Source of the DNA: DASQDN01 sp035630195
GTDB taxonomy: Bacteria > Acidobacteriota > Terriglobia > Bryobacterales > Bryobacteraceae
Direction: 5' to 3'
Assembly: GCA_035630195.1 (NCBI GenBank)
Contig: DASQLD010000261.1
Coordinates: forward strand, 1-7,230
Length of the DNA: 7,230 bases
The position numbers were made by a program, and so were the translations under genes. Shown piece after piece: positions 1-6,874 of the stretch (its first letter is position 1; every line of letters starts with the position of its first letter). Under the pieces are notes generated by a model, which worked only from the letters and a program-made list of their open reading frames with translations, was not told the DNA's origin and did not search any database.

Positions 1-2
1 TT

Positions 3-155
3 CCGATCGGGGTCTTAGCAGTGGATACTCCCAAGAAGTGCGCCCCTTACAAGCGTTTTTCTCCCGTCACGAGTTCAGGCTTTCTGGGAATCGTCGCCGT
101 GATTATGCTGGTGATTATTCTTATTCTTTTGGCTATGATTCTGCTGCGAGTTTGA
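3..155 (+). CDS. 3' end of a gene for a protein with a C-terminal transmembrane helix (partial)
   Basis: An open frame enters from the left edge (codons begin at position 3) and runs about 50 codons without interruption to a TGA at 153-155. The first half is hydrophilic and basic, with a KKC motif and KRF. It is followed by an uninterrupted hydrophobic stretch of about 20 residues (from GFLGIVAV through LILLAMILL) and a final Arg-Val. This is a convincing single transmembrane helix at the extreme C-terminus. The start lies outside the window and the family is not recognisable from this fragment. A tail-anchored or multi-pass membrane protein are both possible. The strong terminator at 222-250 lies about 70 bp past the stop, as expected for the end of a plus-strand transcription unit. 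The hydrophobicity pattern and stop-terminator order are seen directly; membrane location is inference. Confidence 0.6.
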   Translation, partial: PIGVLAVDTPKKCAPYKRFSPVTSSGFLGIVAVIMLVIILILLAMILLRV

Positions 156-221
156 AACTTCTGAACAACGAAGAGAAGACCATGTTGCCTTATGATGAAC
201 CATGATGATGGGTTGGCACTA

Positions 222-250
222 AAAAGGTCACTCTTTCCGAGTGACCTTTT
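222..250. terminator. Bidirectional Rho-independent terminator
   Basis: A perfect 8-bp inverted repeat, GGTCACTC (226-233) and GAGTGACC (239-246), encloses a 5-nt TTTCC loop. Four A's (222-225, part of a run of five) precede it and four T's (247-250) follow it, so the hairpin has a U tract read from either strand. It sits between the plus-strand membrane-protein fragment ending at 155 and the minus-strand tRNA-His ending at 283. It is well placed to end both transcripts. Confidence 0.87.
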
Positions 251-282
251 CATTCAAATACCCTATTTTCTAATGGGAGGCT

Positions 283-359
283 TGGGGTGGCTGGAGGGAT
301 TCGAACCCTCGGCCACTGGAACCACAATCCAGCGCTCTACCGGCTGAGCTACAGCCACC
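283..359 (-). tRNA. tRNA-His (anticodon GUG), with encoded CCA
   Basis: Read on the minus strand this folds as a complete cloverleaf. The acceptor arm is GUGGCUG paired with CAGCCAC. The D arm starts at UAGCUC, the anticodon stem CUGGA/UCCAG encloses the loop UUGUGGU, and the T arm is GAGGG-UUCGAAU-CCCUC. The anticodon GUG (323-325) reads histidine codons. The extra 5' G at 359 (G-1) faces C73 (286), the identity pair specific to bacterial tRNA-His, which confirms the call independently. The 3' CCA (283-285) is encoded in the DNA. The gene starts 26 bp after the gltS stop on the same strand and is followed by the hairpin at 222-250. Confidence 0.97.
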
Positions 360-371
360 GTAACCACCGTT

Positions 372-380
372 ATTGTAACA
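372..380 (-). promoter_or_regulatory. Candidate extended -10 promoter for tRNA-His
   Basis: On the minus strand the short gltS-tRNA gap contains TGTTACAAT, an extended -10 (TG-N-TACAAT, 5 of 6 matches to TATAAT). It lies so that transcription would begin a few bases before the tRNA 5' end at 359. No good -35 is seen about 17 bp upstream, which an extended -10 can tolerate. The alternative is read-through from ubiD-gltS with the tRNA processed out. Confidence 0.4.
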
Positions 381-385
381 TGCGC

Positions 386-1576
386 CTAGCGAAGCAGATT
401 TGTTAGGAAATTGATGATTGTCGCGTTAGTGAAGTCGATCAACGATGCTCCTACCAGCGGGACTACGAGGAACGCGCGCGGAGCGGGACCGTATTTCTGC
501 GTTAATACGCTCATACACGCCACAGCGTTGGCGGTCGTTCCCAGCATGAAGCCGCAGAAGCCTCCTGACATAATCGCCGCTTCGTAATCGTTACCCATCA
601 ACCGAAAAACTCCCAGGCACATCACCCATATCAACGCCACCTGAACTACCAGCATTGAAATCATAGGTAGTGCCAGGTGGGCTAACTCCCATAACCGCAA
701 ACTGAGCATCGCCATCACAATGAAGATCGAAAGCGCGATGTTACCGATCATGTCCGCGTGCCGTTGCGATATCCGAAACAGTTTGAAGCGATCGTCCAAG
801 TTACGTGCGATTGCAGCCACAATCATGGCGCCGACGTACTCGGGCAGAACGATCTGGTGAGAGGAAAACCAAGCTCCAATGATTGAGCCGAGCCCCATGC
901 AAATTCCGATAATAATGATGTTTTGCAGGAGGCATGCCTCCTCATGGTCGACATCAACCTCCTCATCGAGTGGGGCTAAAACGGCACTCTGATCTGCGCC
1001 GAGAGCCGTGGAGCTAAGCGCGTTGTTTTTGATAATCCGGCCGCCTATGAAACCACCGAGAAGTCCACCTGCTGTCATACCGAACATGGCTGCGGACACA
1101 CCAACAGAGGTAGCTCCCGAAACACCCAGCGCTTCGAACGTCTTACCGAACGACAGCGCAGTGGCAGGACCACCTGTTAACGCCACGGAACCAACGACGA
1201 TGCCCATTAACGGATCCAGAGAAAAGAGTGTCGCCAGACCAATTCCCACACCATTCTGAAGCGCTGCGCCAATCGTCGCGATAACGAAAAATAACAGGAC
1301 TTGGGGTCCACCCTTTTTCACGAGAGTAATACTCGCGCCCAAGCCGACACTCGTGAAGAATGCAACCATCAGGATGCGCTGAAGAGATAACTCCATTGTG
1401 AAATCAACATGGCCGCGCAATCCCAGCATTGCGAGAGCGTATAGCAACCCGCCTATGATCGGAGCGGGAATATTGAGGTCATAGAGTAGCGGGATGTGCC
1501 GCTTGAGCCATCCACCTGCCACCAGACCGAAACACGATAATGCCAGAACCTGAATAGCATCCAGTTCGATGGTCAC
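386..1576 (-). CDS. gltS: Sodium/glutamate symporter homologue, ESS (GltS) family
   Basis: A predicted inner-membrane secondary transporter of 396 residues, the usual size for GltS, which brings glutamate in with Na+. About ten hydrophobic segments form two halves. An internal hydrophilic loop around residues 190-215 is rich in Asp and Glu. Family marks by alignment from memory are IPAPIIGGLL (36-45), the first signature loop SVALTGGPATA (130-140), the second CGFMLGTTANA (341-351) and the C-terminal FLVVPLVGASLIDFTNA (369-385). The start chosen is GTG at 1574-1576, where the homology begins. It overlaps the ubiD stop by 4 bp (GTGA, 1573-1576), implying translational coupling. An ATG further upstream would add 24 residues unlike any GltS and lie inside ubiD. 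The first loop lacks the GGHGTG form found in E. coli GltS, so the substrate may differ. Family is firm; glutamate specificity is inferred. Confidence 0.9.
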   Translation of the reverse strand: MTIELDAIQVLALSCFGLVAGGWLKRHIPLLYDLNIPAPIIGGLLYALAMLGLRGHVDFTMELSLQRILMVAFFTSVGLGASITLVKKGGPQVLLFFVIATIGAALQNGVGIGLATLFSLDPLMGIVVGSVALTGGPATALSFGKTFEALGVSGATSVGVSAAMFGMTAGGLLGGFIGGRIIKNNALSSTALGADQSAVLAPLDEEVDVDHEEACLLQNIIIIGICMGLGSIIGAWFSSHQIVLPEYVGAMIVAAIARNLDDRFKLFRISQRHADMIGNIALSIFIVMAMLSLRLWELAHLALPMISMLVVQVALIWVMCLGVFRLMGNDYEAAIMSGGFCGFMLGTTANAVACMSVLTQKYGPAPRAFLVVPLVGASLIDFTNATIINFLTNLLR

Positions 1577-3018
1577 AGGCCGGCGCGCTTCCAGAGCGCA
1601 TCCACCCGCCTTTCCACGTCGGGCGACATCCTGATGACTTTCGGCCATGGCCGCGTAAAGCCCTCACCGGGCCACTTGCGCGTTGCGTCGACACCCATTT
1701 TCGATCCGTAATTTGGCAGTCGGCTGGCATGGTCGAGCGAGTCGACCGGTCCCATCACAAATTGAATGTCGCGTTCCGGATCGATGTTGTTAAGCGCCTT
1801 CCATGCGACTTCACGAACGTCTTGCACGTTCACCTCCTCATCGACGACCACAATGCATTTGCTGAACATTGCCTGTCCAAGGCCCCAGATCGCGTGCATC
1901 ACTTTGCGCGCCTGCCCAGGATAAGATTTGCGGATCGAAACGAGGATCAGATTGTGAAAAATGCCTTCTGCCGGCATGCAGATGTCCCTTACTTCGGGCA
2001 GTTGCATACGCATCAACGGAAGAAAAATACGTTCTATCGCTTTTCCCATGTAGAAATCTTCCATAGGAGGCGGACCGACAATCGTGGTCGGATAGATCGG
2101 ATTGCGGCGACGAGTCACACAAGTTACGTGGAAAACGGGGTACTCGTCTTCGAGCGAGTAGAAACCTGTATGATCTCCGAATGGCCCTTCGGTTCGCAAC
2201 TCACCCAGTTCGAGATACCCTTCGAGCACCATCTCCGAGTTTGCGGGTACTTCGATGTCGGAGGTTTCGCACTTGACCATCTCCACAGGCTTGCCGCGCA
2301 AGAAGCCCGAGATGATCATCTCGTCGAGATCCGGAGGTAAAGGCAGAATCGCCGAATACATAGTTGCCGGATCGGACCCGATCGCGACCGCCACGTCCAT
2401 TCGTTTGCGCCCCTGCTGCAGCAGTCGGCGATGATGCTCAGCCCCTTGCTTATGGGTCTGCCAGTGCATGCCGGTCGTGCGGTCGTCATAAATCTGCATG
2501 CGGTACATGCCGCAGTTGCGCTTGCCGGTTGCTGGATTCTTTGAGAAAACCATGGGCAAGGTGATGAACGGCCCGCCGTCCAGAGGCCAACAATGAAGCA
2601 CGGGAAGATCACGCAGTGAGAAGCCTTCGCGTTGAATGACTTCTTTACAGGGTCCGGTGTTGACGATGCGCGGAAAGAACGCTCCGACCTCGGCCAGCTT
2701 CGGAAGCATCTTCAGCTTGTTGATCAGCCCCGACGGGACCCTCATTTCGAGAAATTCCGTTATACGCGCCGCCACTTCGTCCACCGAGCCGACTTGGAGC
2801 GCCAATTCCATCCTGCGCATGCTCGCAAAGGCATTGATCAGCACAGGAACTTTGCTACCCTTGGGACGCTCAAAAAGCAATGCGGGACCACCGCGCTTGA
2901 CGGAGCGATCGGCAAACTCGGTGATCTCCAGATATGGGTCGACTTCGAACGGAATCCGTTTGAGTTCGCCTGCTCGCTCCAATGCGGAGACGAACTCCCG
3001 CAGATCGTTGTAGGCCAT
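1573..3018 (-). CDS. ubiD: UbiD-family prenylated-FMN-dependent decarboxylase
   Basis: 481 residues, close in length to E. coli UbiD (497) and colinear with it from the N-terminal YNDLREF through the C-terminal GSKMGVDATRKWPGE. UbiD enzymes reversibly decarboxylate aromatic or unsaturated acids using prenylated FMN made by UbiX; the classic substrate is 4-hydroxy-3-polyprenylbenzoate in quinone synthesis. By position against UbiD/Fdc1, the metal ligands are Asn168 (NCGMYR), His189 (MHWQTHK) and Glu233. The catalytic trio is Arg173, Glu277 and Asp282 (EGPFGDH). All are present, so the enzyme looks active. The ATG at 3016-3018 aligns with family starts, though no clear ribosome site precedes it. 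It is the first gene of a two-gene unit with gltS and diverges from fabG. No ubiX or other quinone gene lies in the window, so a quinone role, possibly menaquinone, is not proven. Other UbiD substrates remain possible. Confidence 0.95.
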   Translation of the reverse strand: MAYNDLREFVSALERAGELKRIPFEVDPYLEITEFADRSVKRGGPALLFERPKGSKVPVLINAFASMRRMELALQVGSVDEVAARITEFLEMRVPSGLINKLKMLPKLAEVGAFFPRIVNTGPCKEVIQREGFSLRDLPVLHCWPLDGGPFITLPMVFSKNPATGKRNCGMYRMQIYDDRTTGMHWQTHKQGAEHHRRLLQQGRKRMDVAVAIGSDPATMYSAILPLPPDLDEMIISGFLRGKPVEMVKCETSDIEVPANSEMVLEGYLELGELRTEGPFGDHTGFYSLEDEYPVFHVTCVTRRRNPIYPTTIVGPPPMEDFYMGKAIERIFLPLMRMQLPEVRDICMPAEGIFHNLILVSIRKSYPGQARKVMHAIWGLGQAMFSKCIVVVDEEVNVQDVREVAWKALNNIDPERDIQFVMGPVDSLDHASRLPNYGSKMGVDATRKWPGEGFTRPWPKVIRMSPDVERRVDALWKRAGL

Positions 3019-3036
3019 AGATGAGTCGTTTACTAT
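3008..3036 (+). promoter_or_regulatory. Weak candidate promoter for fabG
   Basis: TTGTAG (3008-3013) and TACTAT (3031-3036) are separated by 17 bp and match the -35 and -10 consensus at 3 of 6 and 4 of 6 positions. Transcription would start near 3043, leaving only about 5 nt of leader before the fabG ATG at 3048. The -35 lies inside the first codons of ubiD. The same AT-rich patch read on the minus strand (CATAGT, complement of 3032-3037) is a possible -10 for ubiD. Matches are modest and this rests on position as much as on sequence. Confidence 0.3.
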
Positions 3037-3047
3037 GATGACAGACC

Positions 3048-3782
3048 ATGAACAATCGAGTTGCTTTTATCACTGGGGCAAGCCGCGGGATCGGGCGAGC
3101 GTGCGCCGTGGCACTGTCGCAGGCTGGCGCTAGGGTGGTGCTGGCGGCGAGAAACCGCGAAAAGCTGGAAGAGGTTGCGGGCGAGATCAGAACGGCGGGC
3201 AGGGAAGCATTCGTTGTCGAAATTGATCTATCCTCTCAGGAATCGATTAAGCAGGCGTTCGCTAAGGCCCATGCGGACTTTGGCGCTACCGAGGTTCTTG
3301 TGAACAACGCTGGGGTTACGAAGGACGGACTCGCGGTTCGCATGAAGGCCGATGACTGGAATCACGTCATCACTACGAATCTGACGGGCGCGTTTTTTTG
3401 TACACAGCAGGTGTTGCAACCGATGATGCGCGCGCGCTGGGGTCGAATCATCAACATCACTTCCGTTGTTGGCGAAATGGGTAATGCGGGCCAAGCCAAT
3501 TACTCTGCGTCGAAGGCCGGCTTGATTGGACTCACGAAGTCTCTCGCTCAGGAGATGGGCGGCAGGGGCATCACTGTGAACGCCGTCGCACCCGGTTTTG
3601 TGCAGACCGACATGACCGGTATTTTGTCGGATGAGATGAAGGAAAAGCTGCTCGCGAACATTCCGTTACGAAGGATGGGAGAGCCTGGGGATGTTGCGGC
3701 TGCGGTCAAGTTTCTGGCGGCCGAGGAATCCGGCTATGTTACCGGCCACGTCCTGGATGTCAATGGCGGTTTATACATGTGA
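3048..3782 (+). CDS. fabG: 3-oxoacyl-[acyl-carrier-protein] reductase (FabG)
   Basis: A 244-residue short-chain dehydrogenase/reductase, exactly the length of E. coli FabG, which reduces 3-oxoacyl-ACP to 3-hydroxyacyl-ACP with NADPH in the cytoplasmic type II fatty acid cycle. The Rossmann glycine motif TGASRGIG is at 9-16 and NNAG at 86-89. The catalytic tetrad is Asn111, Ser139, Tyr152 and Lys156 (YSASK). The PG motif (APGFVQTDM, 181-189) and the C-terminal VTGHVLDVNGG are typical. The Arg at 13 and Arg at 35 (AARNR) fit NADPH over NADH. The gene stands alone, without acpP, fabD or fabF beside it, and diverges from ubiD with a 29-bp gap. A second FabG paralogue acting in polyhydroxyalkanoate or another pathway cannot be excluded, but the sequence is very FabG-like. 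No clear Shine-Dalgarno precedes the ATG. Confidence 0.94.
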   Translation: MNNRVAFITGASRGIGRACAVALSQAGARVVLAARNREKLEEVAGEIRTAGREAFVVEIDLSSQESIKQAFAKAHADFGATEVLVNNAGVTKDGLAVRMKADDWNHVITTNLTGAFFCTQQVLQPMMRARWGRIINITSVVGEMGNAGQANYSASKAGLIGLTKSLAQEMGGRGITVNAVAPGFVQTDMTGILSDEMKEKLLANIPLRRMGEPGDVAAAVKFLAAEESGYVTGHVLDVNGGLYM

Positions 3783-3896
3783 TCGTGTCGTGATGGAACG
3801 ATGTGCAAGTACACACGGGAGCCGATGAGCTTTTGCGCTGATTCGTGTCGGCCGCGCGCTCACACAGCCTGGCGAAAGCGCTTCTCGACAGCGCGT

Positions 3897-6242
3897 TTAG
3901 CGGAGCAGCGAATTTACCAACAGCCCGAACGTTCCCCATGTCTGGCCTCGGAATTGTGGCCGGAAGCCGAACAGTACCACTCGGCCTTTCCCGTGTCTGG
4001 CGTCCACAAGGGCTGGACGCCCAGCGATCACCCGCTCTCCCGACAGCCAGCCGCTTGCGAGGACCTTTGAGGTGGCATATCGCGCCACAACCTTTACTTC
4101 ACGCTCCCCTTTATTCTCCGAGGGTAGTAATGTAACCTCCCAAGCCTGGCCACCGGAAGAGAACGCATTCACTTCCGCGGGAGTCCCATTCGCGATCGGA
4201 TGCGCCGTCTCCACCTTCAACCGCAAGATCGACCCGGGACAGTAATAGCCGTTCGGCGACGGATCATCGCGTTCTGTGATCAGCGGCCGGATCGGTAGAC
4301 CGAAAAGTTCAACGGGTAACTCGGTTGCAGCGTCGAGAGCCACCATAACTCCACCCTGTCGTACGAATGCATCCAGCGCAGCGGCTCCAGTCAAACCGAT
4401 ACCGCCGGTGTATTCCGGCCGTTGTATCGACGGAGTCTCACCTGGGACGGCCCCAGTCCGGGTCATCGTCTCGCCCAAACGGAACCCGTGCAGGATGGAC
4501 GTAGTGCTCTGTGACGCGAAAACGATTGTGTCAAAGCGTCCGGCAAGATCGCCCTTCTGCACGTCCGCGTTGTGAAGGACCGTATAGGGAATCTGCAAGC
4601 GATCGAAAACCCATTGCGTCCAACCAGTGTCTATATTCGGCTGCCACGGCTCATACAGCGCGATGCGCGGCCATTTTCGACCGGAGAAGGCAGTCGAGGA
4701 CGTCGGGCTTGGCTCTACTGACTCGAGATCGACAGTAAACGGCTTCTCGACACGGTCGACTGCCACGCCCATCAACAGCGGCAATGTCCAGCCGGCAACG
4801 TCATAAGGCCGCCTTGTTGGACCGGACGTGCCGGCGCGCAGTTCAGGATACTGCTGAGCTTCCAGCAAATCGACGATATATCCCCGGAACGCCTGACCGG
4901 CCGGTATGACCCACGTCCCAGCTTCGTATGTCTTGCCAGCTGTCGTGAAGCGTTGACGCGCTCTGCTCACTTCGATGCCACTGAGCCGAAGCCTCTGCAG
5001 CATCTCAAGCGCGTTGGGCGAGTCTGGTACGACGTATGCATAGGGTCCGCCGCGACGGCCCATCTCTATGTTGGCTCGCGCAACTTCCCATGCTTTTCGC
5101 AGGAGGCTCTCGCGCCGCGAAGTTGCGAGATCGAGAATCGCGAGATCGGCTGTCAGCATATAGTCGATCGCATCGCGTAGAGTCCATTTGCCTCCGAGCC
5201 AGGGTCGTTCATAGAACACAGTGGGCTGCTTGGTTGGAATGCCATTGCCGAAGCGTTCTGGGAAGAGTCCCGGATCGTACACGCGCGGGGTCGCATATCC
5301 GCTGCCTGCGGTTTCGGTCAAGATGCCATGCATGTTGTGAAAGGCGGGAGCCGATCGTAAACCGCCGTTCCACCAGGCATCAAAGCCGTGGTAGGACAGT
5401 ACTCCAGGCTTGTTTTCTCTCGCCAGCCGTTCTTTAATTGCTGATCCGATCGAGTTGATTCCTTCCATCACGGGCGCAGGGATGTTGGGATTCAACGGCT
5501 CGGCATAGGGGGGAACAAAGATGCGCGCCGGAAACGCCGGAACCTGATGCTGGTTATAGACGATCTGCGGAAACCATTCTCGAAACAAAAGCCGGGCGGC
5601 GTTACGAGTCTCATGCAAGTTCATCATGAACCAATCACGGTTGTTGTCATGACCCGCATACTTCTGATAGAGCATGGGGAGGGGCGCAAGTTCGTACGGA
5701 GTGCCTACATTTTTCTTGTACCAACTCGCCACCATGTCGAGACCATCCGGATTGATGACCGGAATTTGCATCAGAATCACGTTTTCGCGAATCCGTTGTA
5801 CTTCCTCCGAATCATCGGTTAGCATTTTGTACGCGAGAAGAGGTGAGTGCTGGACAGGGGCTACCTCGCTAGCATGCAGGCCGGAGTCGATCCACACGAC
5901 CGCGCGTGCCTGTTTTACGATCTGATCGCTTTCGGCCGGAGTCGCGAATCCAAGTGCCAGCTTTCGGTTCATCTCCTTGAACTCGTCTAGCCGCTTCAGA
6001 TTCTCGGGCGACGAGATATAGGCCACATAAGAAGCCCGCCCCAAGGACGACTTCCCGTACTCCACTAACCGGATTCGGTCCGAAGATGCAGCCAGCTTCT
6101 GAAAATAGCCGGCGACCTCCTCGTATCCGGCCAGCTTGTAGTCTTCTCCAGGTTCGTAACCGAAGTGTTCTCGTGGTGTGGGAACGGCCGCCAGGGCGGC
6201 CAGAACCGCAACAGTGAAAACCGTCAAGACCCTGAAAAGCAT
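3897..6242 (-). CDS. Secreted M14-family zinc carboxypeptidase-like protein
   Basis: 781 residues. An N-terminal signal peptide (MLFR, then a hydrophobic run to about residue 20, cleavage near LAA-VP) directs export. The M14 metallopeptidase domain covers roughly 35-375. It has the zinc motif HASE (His123, Glu126), NPDG (164-167), an Asn-Arg pair in DNNRDW (Asn201, Arg202) matching the carboxypeptidase A substrate-carboxylate site, and a probable third zinc ligand His232 (YNQHQ). The catalytic Glu310 lies in ILTETAGS. The key residues are all present, so peptidase activity is likely, with unknown substrate. About 400 residues follow. From about 525 to the end the alternating strands and Gly turns (DTIVFASQ, GGVMVALDAA, GKGRVVLFGF) resemble a glutamine-amidotransferase-like alpha/beta domain, a common extension of large M14 proteins. 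The gene converges on fabG (114-bp gap) and diverges from the sigma gene (89-bp gap). A role in scavenging extracellular peptides is inference. Confidence 0.92.
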   Translation of the reverse strand: MLFRVLTVFTVAVLAALAAVPTPREHFGYEPGEDYKLAGYEEVAGYFQKLAASSDRIRLVEYGKSSLGRASYVAYISSPENLKRLDEFKEMNRKLALGFATPAESDQIVKQARAVVWIDSGLHASEVAPVQHSPLLAYKMLTDDSEEVQRIRENVILMQIPVINPDGLDMVASWYKKNVGTPYELAPLPMLYQKYAGHDNNRDWFMMNLHETRNAARLLFREWFPQIVYNQHQVPAFPARIFVPPYAEPLNPNIPAPVMEGINSIGSAIKERLARENKPGVLSYHGFDAWWNGGLRSAPAFHNMHGILTETAGSGYATPRVYDPGLFPERFGNGIPTKQPTVFYERPWLGGKWTLRDAIDYMLTADLAILDLATSRRESLLRKAWEVARANIEMGRRGGPYAYVVPDSPNALEMLQRLRLSGIEVSRARQRFTTAGKTYEAGTWVIPAGQAFRGYIVDLLEAQQYPELRAGTSGPTRRPYDVAGWTLPLLMGVAVDRVEKPFTVDLESVEPSPTSSTAFSGRKWPRIALYEPWQPNIDTGWTQWVFDRLQIPYTVLHNADVQKGDLAGRFDTIVFASQSTTSILHGFRLGETMTRTGAVPGETPSIQRPEYTGGIGLTGAAALDAFVRQGGVMVALDAATELPVELFGLPIRPLITERDDPSPNGYYCPGSILRLKVETAHPIANGTPAEVNAFSSGGQAWEVTLLPSENKGEREVKVVARYATSKVLASGWLSGERVIAGRPALVDARHGKGRVVLFGFRPQFRGQTWGTFGLLVNSLLR

Positions 6243-6284
6243 TCTGATAATGATAGCCTGCGGATATCGCGTTCTGTAAAGTTT

Positions 6285-6314
6285 TGCATCCTTTCGGCCC
6301 TTTAAGCCGTATCA
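6285..6314 (+). promoter_or_regulatory. Candidate ECF-type promoter before the sigma gene
   Basis: TGCATCC (6285-6291) and CGTATCA (6308-6314) are 16 bp apart. This is the spacing and general look (C-rich -35, CGT-type -10) of ECF sigma promoters, and it lies just ahead of the sigma ribosome site at 6322-6328. Autoregulation is usual for such genes. With one example and no alignment the elements are only suggestive. Confidence 0.35.
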
Positions 6315-6321
6315 GGTTAGC

Positions 6322-6328
6322 GAGAGGG
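6322..6328 (+). promoter_or_regulatory. Ribosome binding site fixing the TTG start of the sigma gene
   Basis: GAGAGGG is a strong Shine-Dalgarno match. The in-frame stop TAA at 6329-6331 sits directly between it and the TTG at 6332, so the TTG is the first codon that can start this frame. No ATG or GTG occurs in frame before the conserved sigma region 2, which leaves TTG as the start despite a slightly short spacing of 3-4 nt. Confidence 0.7.
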
Positions 6329-6331
6329 TAA

Positions 6332-6874
6332 TTGGTAGAGACTGCGAAAGTCTGCGACGCGTTTTCGAGGGCGCTGGCCGGTGACAGATCTGCGTTTGCG
6401 GAACTTGTGCGGAAGCACCAAGCCATGGTTTTCAGCATTGCGCTGCATTCGTTGAGAGATGCGTCCCTGGCCGAGGAGCTCGCTCAGGAGGTATTCCTGG
6501 ATCTGTACGGTCATCTACGGGATCTCCAGTCGGCCGCGCATGTGGAGTTTTGGCTTCGCAAGGTAGCGTCCCGACGCTGCATCGACTATGTTCGCCGCAG
6601 ACGGCGACAACCGAGTGTCGGGCTGGAAGACGCGCCGGAGCCGGCGACTGGACCGGTGGAACGCGATCCGTTCTTGTCGGAAACGCTGCGCAGGCTAACA
6701 GCGTCCCTGCCGGATCGAGCCCGAATGGTAGTGTTGTTGCGATACCGGGAAGATCTTGCGCCGGCCGAAATAGCCGAGACTCTGGATATTCCGCTGAATA
6801 GTGTGAAAAGTTCTTTGCATCGCGCGCTGGCGATGTTGCGAGAGAAATTGGAACGAACTCAGGTGCGGAAATGA
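6332..6874 (+). CDS. ECF (RpoE-like) RNA polymerase sigma factor
   Basis: A 180-residue sigma-70 family protein with only regions 2 and 4, the extracytoplasmic-function layout. It would direct core RNA polymerase to a small set of promoters when released from an anti-sigma factor. Region 2 spans about 16-90: AGDRSAFAELVRKHQ, then AEELAQEVFLDLY for core binding, and WLRKVASRRCIDYVRRRRR for -10 recognition. After an acidic, proline-rich linker (95-113), region 4 runs from about 115 to 172: LPDRARMVVLLRYRE, then the helix-turn-helix LAPAEIAETLDIPLNSVKSS for the -35. The start is TTG, supported by the ribosome site at 6322. The stop overlaps the next gene as ATGA (6871-6874), typical of a sigma/anti-sigma pair. 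It diverges from the M14 peptidase gene. The exact ECF group cannot be given from sequence by eye. Confidence 0.95.
   Translation: MVETAKVCDAFSRALAGDRSAFAELVRKHQAMVFSIALHSLRDASLAEELAQEVFLDLYGHLRDLQSAAHVEFWLRKVASRRCIDYVRRRRRQPSVGLEDAPEPATGPVERDPFLSETLRRLTASLPDRARMVVLLRYREDLAPAEIAETLDIPLNSVKSSLHRALAMLREKLERTQVRK

Noticed and set aside
47..253. A 68-codon minus-strand frame at the left edge
   Set aside because: It runs through the terminator hairpin and opposes the membrane-helix frame; no domain is visible and its start codon lies in the hairpin's distal arm.
1577..1648. Upstream ATG extending gltS by 24 residues
   Set aside because: The extra residues lie inside ubiD, do not resemble any GltS N-terminus, and the GTG at 1574-1576 fits the homology and the 4-bp overlap.
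1729..2340. A 203-codon plus-strand open frame opposite ubiD
   Set aside because: It lies wholly antisense to the strongly conserved ubiD, is rich in His and Arg as expected from reading the complement of a GC-rich gene, and shows no recognisable domain.
3875..3894. Hairpin just after the M14 stop (GCGCT/AGCGC on the minus strand followed by TTT)
   Set aside because: A 5-bp stem with a 7-nt loop and only three T's is too weak to call a terminator in GC-rich DNA.
3801..4135. Two overlapping plus-strand frames of 89 and 96 codons after fabG
   Set aside because: Most of each lies antisense to the M14 peptidase C-terminus; composition is that of a shadow frame and there is no ribosome site or domain.
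5036..5437. A 133-codon plus-strand frame within the peptidase gene
   Set aside because: Antisense to the M14 domain and Arg/Cys-rich without motifs; a shadow of the real gene.
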